This document shows, in pieces, positions 55,701 to 64,000 of a stretch of DNA of 64,000 bases (within the stretch, counting starts at the first letter, position 1; each line of letters opens with the position of its first letter). The DNA comes from Brachypodium distachyon (lineage: Eukaryota; Streptophyta; Magnoliopsida; Poales; Poaceae), in the NCBI RefSeq assembly GCF_000005505.3, contig NC_016133.3, positions 17,112,001 through 17,176,000 of the forward strand. The letters run 5' to 3'. Below the pieces are notes generated by a model, which was not told where the DNA came from, ran no database searches, and was given only the letters and a program-made list of their open reading frames with translations. Position numbers and translations under genes: made by a program.

Positions 55701-57173
55701 CGCTCGATCTCTCTCCCCTGTGCCGGCCGGTCATGGAATGGCATGGGCCAACCAACCATGCATGAATGGATACATCCCCGTGCATTATGGCCCATCAATC
55801 CCGCTCCAAACTGTTGTCGCATAGCGGCATTAAGGGTATGCCGCATGCACAAGGTGATTGGTTGGTTAATTGGTTCACATTCTTCCCTCGCATGCTCTAT
55901 TTGGAACTGTTGGACGTACGGAAGCTAGAATGCCGCGCAGCTGATCGATTGCGCTCCTTCACCTGATGCATGCAAGCTTGCCGTAGTTGGGCTATCTTCT
56001 TCCACACTTACGAGTAGTACCGGCTAGTACACCGAGTAATTGACTGCATTACGGCAGACGTGATTCAGTTTTGCCGGTACACGCACAGTCAGACGTTTGT
56101 AGCGAACGGGCCGGGTCGGACACGACCGTTACGGTCGACCAAAGGGGGAGAGACGTCCCAACGGCCGGCCATCAGCACGACCGACCAATTTGGTAACCAT
56201 CGACACGACCAAGGGAGAATCGCCATCGCTCTGCATCCGGCACCGGCATCGTCGGCACGGCCTTATCGCTGATACAGTACTGCTACGTCGCCACGTACTC
56301 GTACGTTTATACGTATCCAGCACCAGTGACCACCGAACCGCTGTAGTACGTGCGGGGACCCGTGGAGATGGACGGCCAGCACGCACAGCGACCGCGCAAC
56401 GGCATTCATTCTGCGGCGAGGGCAACTCGCAAACCACCGTCAGTCATCACACCCGAGCCGCGACGCGCGCTCCAAAACACGATATTCCTAGCTAGCCAGG
56501 CGCACCACCGGCCGCCGTCCTCGCAAAATCTACGGAAAGATCGAGCGGTTAAGATGGCCGGGGAGAGTGCAAGTGAAGCCACCAACGAATAACCAATCAA
56601 TTACTAGTAATATTCCCCCTGGCTATTAGTAGCAGTACTGATCAGCAATTAGTGGCCTGATTTGATGCCAATTGAGCCGGAGAGCTCACCAAACGCTGAA
56701 CGCGCCCAACCGACGAGCTCGAGCGCAATAATTAGGTACCGATCAGCAAAAGTGACCTCCATCATTGTGCGTTGGTACTCCCTCTTTTGAGATAACGGAT
56801 CGGCCCATCATCATGCATGTCACTTTACATGATTCTTCCACATTTGTTCGTTAACCTTGCTCATAATCGACAGGTCTCGTTGTGGTACCTGGCTAAAATT
56901 AGAACTTCAGCATAGCATTCAATCAAGTTATCAAGGCAGCATTCAATCAAGGCAGCACGGCGCTGCGGTAAGGCACTAGTGTGTGCGCGCATGAGCGATT
57001 CTCTTATGTAAGCCACGGGTTGTTTACTCCATCGGGCACATGGCATAGTAGAGCCATGGACACAAAAAGGGAAGCTCGCTTTTTGTATGTACGTGTGTCA
57101 AGTAGAAACTGAAAAAGGTATATTGCTAAAAGTAAATAACCCGTTAGACAACTTCCTTGTGTGACGTTTACTA
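52785..57173. other. Long intergenic region upstream of the XTH genes
   Basis: No gene is supported over about 4.4 kb. Seen here: a decayed MITE similar in sequence to 2338-2581 (about 53395-53590), a MITE terminus at about 53745-53760 (CACACGGAGGGAGTA), a degraded MITE-like stretch at 54625-54715, and a 13-bp inverted repeat at 55391-55432. Open frames here are on both strands and lack recognisable domains. Confidence 0.5.
55391..55432. repeat. Inverted repeat (hairpin)
   Basis: GCTGACATGTGGG and CCCATATGTCAGC form a 13-bp stem with one mismatch around a 16-base loop. No element or gene could be tied to it. Confidence 0.6.
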
Positions 57174-57269
57174 CTCCATCGGTTTAATAATTTTTGTCAA
57201 AATACTATATAGGAATGAAAACGTCCATTTTTAAGCAAATTTGAGACAAGAATTATGAGATGGACGGAA
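57174..57269. mobile_element. Small Stowaway MITE in the XTH upstream region (96 bp)
   Basis: CTCCATCGGTTTAATAATTT at left and AATTATGAGATGGACGGAA at right are inverted partners, with TA on each side. It lies about 560 bp upstream of the XTH TATA box, so it belongs to the extended promoter. Confidence 0.75.
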
Positions 57270-57824
57270 TAGATTACAAACCTAAGTAGGCAACAACCCA
57301 AACACCATGCAGCTTTGTTTGCTACGAGCCTACCACTCCAGCTGAACTCGTTAAACAACTTCCATGCCACTGTTTTCATGCAGTTTTTTTTTTGCGGGTG
57401 CTGTTTTCATACAGTTGATCACACAAATTAGCGATGTAATTAGTGGAACATATGATCATTAGGCCATTAGTCACATACTAGTACTTTAAGAGATGCGATT
57501 CAAGTTTCAGCGGGGAAACATCGCATTAATGGCTACCGAAAAATCGTTGTACAAACATATATGCGCTTTGTTCCGGTAACAAACACATCAAACAAACCCC
57601 ACGAGGAAAAGCACACCAAAGATCAGTGCGTCCTCGTGCAGGATCACCATAACACGAAAACCAAATACACACGTCCCCGGCCCCGAGCCGACAGAACCAC
57701 CGTTCATTCCCGTGTGCCGCATCCTTTTGACGAACAAACTAAAGCGTGCTCAGCGGCGGCCCCCACCGCTACCGGCCGCACCAAGTATAGCACCCGAGCA
57801 CCGCCCAACACGGCACGGCAGCAG

Positions 57825-57830
57825 TATAAA
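57825..57830 (+). promoter_or_regulatory. TATA box of the first XTH gene
   Basis: GCAGTATAAAGCCACGCCC lies 113 bp before the ATG. A start near 57855 would give a leader of about 85 nt rich in C and A, typical of grass genes. Confidence 0.7.
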
Positions 57831-57942
57831 GCCACGCCCAAACTCTCTCCTGCTCCAACACACCACAGCACTGCACTCTCTCTCACCACCAACACAGAGG
57901 AATTAAGCAGAGGAAGATACAATCCGAGTAGCAGCCCACAAC

Positions 57943-59008
57943 ATGGCGAGTTCATCGTCCGTGCTCGGCCTGTCCCTGGCCGTGCTGGCCATGGCGGCGG
58001 CCGTGTCGGAGGCCGGCTTCTACGACCGGTTCGACGTGGGCGGGTCCGGCGACCACGTCCGGGTCACCGACGACGGCAAGACCCAGCAGGTGGCCCTCGT
58101 CATGGACCGCGGCTCCGGCGGCGCCGGGTTCACGTCCAGGGACAAGTACCTCTTCGGCGAGTTCAGCGTCCAGATGAAGCTCGTCGGCGGCAACTCCGCC
58201 GGCACTGTCACCTCCTTCTACGTAAGCAAGCTCTTCGCCCTTTGCCTCACCTACCTCTACCTGCCCGATTTTGTCTCTCCATGTGAGTGTGAGGACGAAG
58301 TGCGTGACCGCACACTCTGTTTTGACTCATGTGTTGTGTGTGATGATTGATGATGATTTAGTTGACGTCTGGGGAAGGGGACGGGCACGACGAGATCGAC
58401 ATCGAGTTCATGGGCAACCTGAGCGGCGACCCGTACGTGATGAACACCAACGTGTGGGCCAGCGGCGACGGCAAGAAGGAGCACCAGTTCTACCTCTGGT
58501 TCGACCCCACCGCCGACTTCCACACCTACAAGATCGTCTGGAACCCCAAGAACATCATGTATGTATCCCAAATTGCTCCTGAAATTCCTGATTTGATTGT
58601 TGCATCCTAACTAACGAAATGGGTGCTGTGGATTGAATCAGATTCCAGGTGGACGACGTGCCGGTGAGGACGTTCAAGAAGTACGACGACCTGCCGTACC
58701 CGAGCAGCAAGCCGATGACGGTGCACTCGACTTTGTGGGACGGCAGCTACTGGGCCACGCGCCACGGCGACGTCAAGATCGACTGGAGCCAGGCGCCCTT
58801 CGTCGTCAACTACCGGGAATACTACGCCAACGCCTGCGCCAGCAACGGCGCCTGCCCCGCCGGCAGCGACGCCTGGATGAGCAAGCAGCTCGACGCCAAG
58901 CAGCTCGGCACCGTCGCCTGGGCCGAGCGCAACTACATGTCCTACGACTACTGCGACGACGGGTGGCGGTTCCCCAACGGATTCCCCGCCGAGTGCTTCC
59001 GCAAGTGA
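57943..59008 (+). CDS. XTH: Xyloglucan endotransglucosylase/hydrolase (XTH, GH16), complete
   Basis: Three exons: 57943-58221, 58362-58558 and 58642-59008, joined across GT-AG introns of 140 and 83 bp, give 280 residues and TGA at 59006-59008. The enzyme cuts and rejoins xyloglucan (or related glucans) in the cell wall, loosening or strengthening it. Residues 1-24 form a signal peptide. The catalytic motif HDEIDIEFM is at 102-110, with nucleophile E104 and acid/base E108. N112-L-S is the conserved N-glycosylation site next to it. [20 protein letters not shown] and the substrate-cleft region [20 protein letters not shown] follow. The C-terminal extension has the usual paired cysteines and ends FPAECFRK. 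Length and exon pattern fit the family. A TATA box and leader support the start. A paralogue lies 4.3 kb downstream on the same strand. Confidence 0.96.
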
Positions 59009-62000
59009 TCCGTATATCCATCCATCGTTGGATTGATCCATTTATTCCCTTCTTTTACTGATGAAAAGTTGCTCTTCTTCTCCATTCGATTCGACGGACA
59101 TTCGTTCGTTGCCGAGGTTTACCTGCGTTCTGATGCTCCCAATTTCCATGTACATGTTGCCATGGGTTATTTTCTTCATTTCATTGTCACAGTCGGAGTT
59201 TTACAGAGGGAAATTGAGGTGAGTTATTTGTGGGTTTATGTTGGAGAGAGTGAGGGATGCACATGTTGTGGTTATTTATAAATAAACCATGAATGAATTA
59301 TACTACTACTTATATACAGTAAATATGAATCCTTGTTCATCTCCCTTGGGAGAGATATCGTTTTGGATGGATTCCCTGTAGATGTTATCTTGAGAGCTGT
59401 CGTCTTCGCTAGATTCTGGAGTTGAAAATTGTCAGTGTGTGCTTGGAAGCAGACAAGTGACACGGCTTGCTGCGTGCCTCGCTGTTGGAGTGTCAGGTCG
59501 TACACATTGAACGCCGTAGTTTAGTCAGCTCTTCCATGTTCAAGATGGCAGTTGGCACGTTAGTTGCCCGTCTACTTTCTGTTCTGTGTCGGTAAAATTC
59601 GTACGGTTGTTTAGCCTGGCAATGGGGAGGCGATTTGGATGACCTCAGGGGCGGTGCAGAGTGGGGTCGGGTAGCTCTTGGCCGGCTAAATTTGAATGGA
59701 AATGCAACATGGTAAAAGAGAGAGAAAAGGTGGAGTTGAAGTTCAAAACCAAAGAGAGAGAGAGAAAAAGAGGGGAATAGAATTCCTCACAAAAAAAGAA
59801 AGAAGGTAAAGTAAAACCGATGGACATACTAGACCACCTGTCTTATCTTAAGTAGGAGTAGAAGGGAATTTTTGAGGATTAACTTTAATGTGTAGGATTT
59901 GTTTTCTACAAAGAACAATTAGATGGTCGGTGCTTTATCTCTATCATATATCGCTTCAAAAAATGTTGTTCTTGCCCCTAAAAAGGAATGTTTTTTCTCC
60001 AGTACTCATGTGTTTTTACTTCCCATGATAAACCTTGGTTTCTCAAATTGCTATGTCTAAAATTGGGAACGGTCATTGCTCACTCCGTTTAGAAAATAGT
60101 TATTTCTTTAAACGGTGACAGCCTTGTGATTAAGATACTCTTACCCTCTTGGGCTCGTATCAGTTTTGATGTGCAGATACAGTGATTTCTGTCAGTGACT
60201 TAGTTATTTCTTGTCCATTCGAGAATTAACAAACCACTATATATGATTAGTTAAGAATCCAGAGTATATACATCTCAATATTGTGTTTTTCGTGTTCCAA
60301 AGCGCTCGCTCTAAGTCTCGCATTCGAGCTGAGAGAGGCACCATCAGAAAGATTAAAAGAACTCAGGACAAAACAATTGTGAAAACTAAAACTAGTTCTC
60401 TTTTCTTTAGTGACAGAGGGTCGACAATGACAATGATTGGCAGAGATTTCAAGCATTTGTGTGCTAAAGTGGCTATGACTTGAGTCAGTGGAGGAGAGAA
60501 TAATGCTTATCTTTCAGCTCAACCTCCATAATGGCATATCAAGATGGCCTTGGAGTCCAGGAGAAAGCTACAATTGGGGCCATTGCTGCACTGGATGCTG
60601 CATGAATGGCATAAAGCTTGTCTACCACTTGCCTGCGAAATGTATATAACGTAGTGGAATGCGATGCTTAAAAGAAACTGTTCTATTGACTAGCTGTTTT
60701 ATTATGGATACAATTTGAGCAATACCGATATATTACTACAGAAATATTTCCGCTTAAAAAAACTACAGAAATCTTCCGCGGGACCTACTATATAAGGTGT
60801 CCAGCACAGTTTGGGAAGAACAAACAATGTTTTGTCTTAGATTTCTAATAAAAAATTCATAATCAGTATACCTAAAATTAGTTATTTTACAGTTACCTTA
60901 AAATTATCAGAATTGATATACCCATATGATGTCCAAGAGTCCAAGAAACCGCTATCTAACCGATGAGCATGCGACCCAATCGTATTCCGGCCACCCATTC
61001 TCGGCAGCTATTCCTTTTTGTAACGGCCATCCAAGTAAACTTTGAGAAAAGTACCTTTATCCCCATGAACATACCTGATCATCGTTCTCACAAACTTGTG
61101 GCAGGCCTCTGTGCTCCCCTATGACCCGGCACCATTTTTTTCTTTGACATCCCACGCCTTCTTGGGGTTCTGCCCTATAAACAAATATTCGGAGACCACG
61201 TGGCAATCGTGGACTCGTGGTAAGTTTTCTTCAAAATCTGAATGTCAGCAAATATTTTGGATCACTTTCAAAATATGGCAAAGATCTCATCCTTCTATAT
61301 GCAAACGCCCCATCTCTGCTCTCCGGCCGACGCCATGGCCCATGACCCAGGTGCCGCGGATGCGTGACAAGCGTTACGATAAAGCTTTGTTTCTGGGCTG
61401 GTGAAGCCTGTTTGTGATTGTGGCCGTAAAGGCGTTTGCTCCAACGCATGCAAGCTAAAGAGTGGTTCGTTTTAGGTCTTTGAAAACCCACCACTCGAAA
61501 GAAAAAGCCTGCTCAGCGTTTCGTATGAAGCTGGACCATGGGTTGTCAAGTTGCCAACTAGCAACTTTGTGGCTCTCCTAAAAAGAGTAAAAAAATAACG
61601 GTAATTGTAACTAACGCAAGCTTAGCCGTGTGATATGAACCTCCGATGCGAACTGTGATGATGCATGCCTCCCATGCGAACTGTGAATAAACTAGCAACT
61701 TTGTTCATGGAATTCCTACATCATATGTATTGTAACCCATTCTATGATCCACGGTCAAGTCAAAAAATTGATAATATCCATCATATGTCGTCGTTAATAC
61801 AATGGATCCTGGCGTTACTTCAAAAAATTGCATCAGCTCCAAATCTTAACAGAAACTGACAAGAACGACAATACTTTTGCACAACAGATTTACTATTGAG
61901 GCACCATGTGGCACGGTCAATTCATAAGACTCTACTGTCCCTTCTTCCTTGTTTTTTCCTCCACCAAAGCTTTATCTTCTTCCTCCTTTGCGTCACATCT

Positions 62001-62891
62001 CTCTCCCCTTCTCGCTCCGCACGCCACCACTGTCGCGGGCTGCCGCTACCGTTGACTTCGCGCGCGCCACTGATTTGGATCTCGCCGTGTGGCACCCATC
62101 ATGGTTCATCTGCCGTCATGCGCCACATTCAGGAGCTCGTTTGCCGCCACCGGGAGGCGCCGTCCAGGGGTCTCCTCCAGGATCTCGTTGCCAGTAAGCC
62201 CCACTCCTTTCATCTTCTTCTTTTTTTTTCAATTTTTTCAAAGTTGAGAAGCAAAAGTGGAAAAAACCAAAAGCCGCAAAAACCAAAAGTTTTAGAAATG
62301 GAAAATCTAAGAGGATGAAAGAAAGACAAAAATTTAAAACTTGCACCAACAATCCCAAAATAGGTTGTCAGAATCAAGCACTAAATAGCTTCATAACTAG
62401 TGGATATAGATATGGATTGTGGTCCATATATAGTTTCTCCCTCCTTCGAGCTGCCCACACGCTCAAGTTTTTTCTGTCGCTGAAAACCAAAGCATCTGCT
62501 CGATATTGTAGTCTCGTACGACCTCGATTGATGCTTGCTCCTGACGCCTCCTTCTAAATCTCCAAACAGATTTGTCCTCAAATTAAAAACCTAGCGACTA
62601 CTCATCTGCCCCCTCATCAGGTTGGAGGCGACCAACTGAGCGAGCTATGCTCTCCTCCGCGCTTCGGCGCTTCCGCCGTTCCGTGACTGGGCACGTGTTA
62701 TGTTACACACAAGAACACAACGTCTCGGTCAATCACTCGATTAGAAATGCATGTAAAGTTGCAATTTAGCCAACAAATTGGATAACAATTTTAAAACAAC
62801 CAGTGTCAAAATTCTGGGCCCGACACTGTCCAGCCGTCGCTCTAACAACGGAATGAACAATCTGGAAAAAGGAACTATCGAAAGTACAGTA
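59009..62891. other. Spacer between the two XTH genes
   Basis: The first 250 bp probably include the 3' UTR of the upstream XTH. No further gene is supported. GA-rich (59752-59770) and T-rich (62220-62240) tracts occur. The pyrimidine-rich 61930-62200 stretch has open frames but no recognisable product. No complete transposon was seen. Confidence 0.5.
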
Positions 62892-63005
62892 CATTTTTTG
62901 CTTCTTCTTTTTCCAATCCAGAGTGACACTCACACGGGATGCAGCAGAGACATTTTTTGCTTCTTTCTTTTTCCAATCCGGAGTGACACTCACACGGGAT
63001 GCAGC
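62892..63005. repeat. Tandem duplication (period 59 bp) upstream of the second XTH
   Basis: CATTTTTTGCTTCTT(T)CTTTTTCCAATCC(A/G)GAGTGACACTCACACGGGATGCAGC occurs at 62892-62946 and again at 62951-63005, almost unchanged. It lies 340-455 bp before the ATG and may duplicate promoter elements such as the TGACACTCACAC stretch. Confidence 0.85.
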
Positions 63006-63346
63006 CGCCTCGCACACCTGCTCTTTGCTTGTGGATTCGGGCATGTGGTTTCGGACACGCAGTCAAGCCCCCCAGGGCTGCTAGCGCACGGCACGGCACC
63101 GTCCGATTTCCGGTGTGCAGAAACGTTCCGAACCTTCGCTCTCAGGCTCTCAGCCCCCAGACAAGGTCATGTGCGTGCGCTGCCGACGGCCCACCGCCAG
63201 CGGCGCCGAGCATCAACAAAGAGCCGAGCATCATCGGTTAAAAGGGAAGCCCCGTTGCGCACAACACTGACACCACCGCAAAGCAGAGCAGTAGTTCATA
63301 CTGTAACAGCAGAACAGAGCAAAAAACAGAGGAAGCAGAGTGAGCC

Positions 63347-63917
63347 ATGGCGGCGAAACAGCTGCCCCTCCTTGCCGCACTGGCCGTCCTGGCCGTGCTT
63401 GCTGCTGCGGCAGCGGCGGAGTACAACTTCGACGACCAGTTCGACGTGATCGGCGAGCGCGACCACATCCGGTACAAGGCGGAGGGGGAGAACCAGCAGT
63501 TCGCGCTGGAGCTGGACAAGGTGTCCGGGTCCGGCTTCAAGTCCAAGGCCAAGTACCTCTTCGGCGAGTTCAGCGTCCAGATGCGCCTCGTCGACGGCAA
63601 CTCCGCCGGCACCGTCACCTCCTTCTACGTACATCCATTTCCCCTCTCTCTGAACAAAAGGCATCTTTCTGGAGGAGTTGAATCTCGTGCTTACAACTTT
63701 TTGGTTGGATTTTGTTTTAGCTGACGTCCGGTGAAGGCAGCACCCACGACGAGATCGACATCGAGTTCATGGGGAACAAGAGCGGCGACCCCTACGTGAT
63801 GAACACCAACGTTTGGGCCAGCGGCGACGGCAAGAAGGAGCACCAGTTCTACCTCTGGTTCGACCCCTCCGCCGACTTCCACACCTACAAGATCACCTGG
63901 AACCCCAAGAACATCAT
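63347..63917 (+). CDS. XTH: Xyloglucan endotransglucosylase/hydrolase (XTH, GH16), partial
   Basis: Exon 1 is 63347-63628 and exon 2 is 63721-63917. The second intron starts at 63918 (GTAAAC) and the third exon is beyond the window. The first 94 residues include an Ala/Leu-rich signal peptide (about 1-24) and the mature start [17 protein letters not shown]. The catalytic HDEIDIEFM is at 103-111 (E105, E109), with the glycosylation site N113-K-S. The exon 2 product is nearly identical to that of the upstream gene (same 197-bp length and phase), while the N-terminus and intron 1 differ (92 bp against 140 bp). This is a tandem duplicate with the same strand and splice sites. Expression probably differs, since the 5' flanks are unrelated. 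Confidence 0.94.
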
Positions 63918-64000
63918 GTAAACCACCCATCCTTCAACCAAAGTGAAATTCGATTTGTGAGGGACTAATTCCAAATTCGAAATGTGAAATTGAAACTAAA

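Noticed and set aside
55384..55852. Frames of up to 133 codons on the minus strand at 55.4-55.8 kb
   Set aside because: Several overlapping frames on both strands, no domain, no splice or promoter support.

Overview
The window is nuclear DNA of a grass, probably Pooideae. The evidence is GC-rich single-copy genes (a WRKY factor and two XTHs), many small Stowaway-type MITEs ending in CTCCCTCCGT/ACGGAGGGAG with TA duplications, PIF/Harbinger and Mutator-like elements, and a pile of nested LTR retrotransposons. No tRNA, rRNA, CRISPR or bacterial feature was seen. About half of the window is transposable-element sequence.

Layout. 1-2337: right part of a PIF/Harbinger transposon (tail of a Myb/SANT-like ORF, then a damaged DDE transposase) inserted in a Stowaway MITE (2338-2581). 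2584-10570: gene-poor, with an LTR-like fragment, a 5'-truncated LINE (zf-RVT end), a 118-bp tandem duplication and MITEs. 10571-11491 (minus): an intact, intronless group IId WRKY gene with a TATA box and an upstream W-box. 12534-13321: a non-autonomous Mutator-like element with long TIRs.

14799-41814: a three-level nest. A Ty1/copia element (SIRE/Maximus-like, many stops and frameshifts, 3' LTR missing) is split in its RNase H by a minus-strand Ty3/gypsy chromovirus of the Tekay/Del type (21413-41566, duplication ctatg/ctacg). That element is split in its 5' LTR by a plus-strand relative of the same family (29996-39269, duplication aatgt). The plus-strand copy carries an extra reading frame (31001-31888) between its primer-binding site and gag, which the minus-strand copy lacks.

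43266-45722: a complete but inactivated PIF/Harbinger element (TAA duplication). 45726-51577: intergenic, with MITEs and a 775-bp insertion flanked by a 16-bp duplication. 51578-52775: a Pack-MULE carrying a fragment of an LRR receptor-kinase gene, with a 9-bp duplication.

57943-59008: a complete three-exon xyloglucan endotransglucosylase/hydrolase (XTH). 63347 to the window end: a tandem XTH paralogue cut by the window edge after exon 2. The likely functional host genes are therefore the WRKY regulator and the two cell-wall XTHs. The rest is transposon-derived or has no recognisable function.
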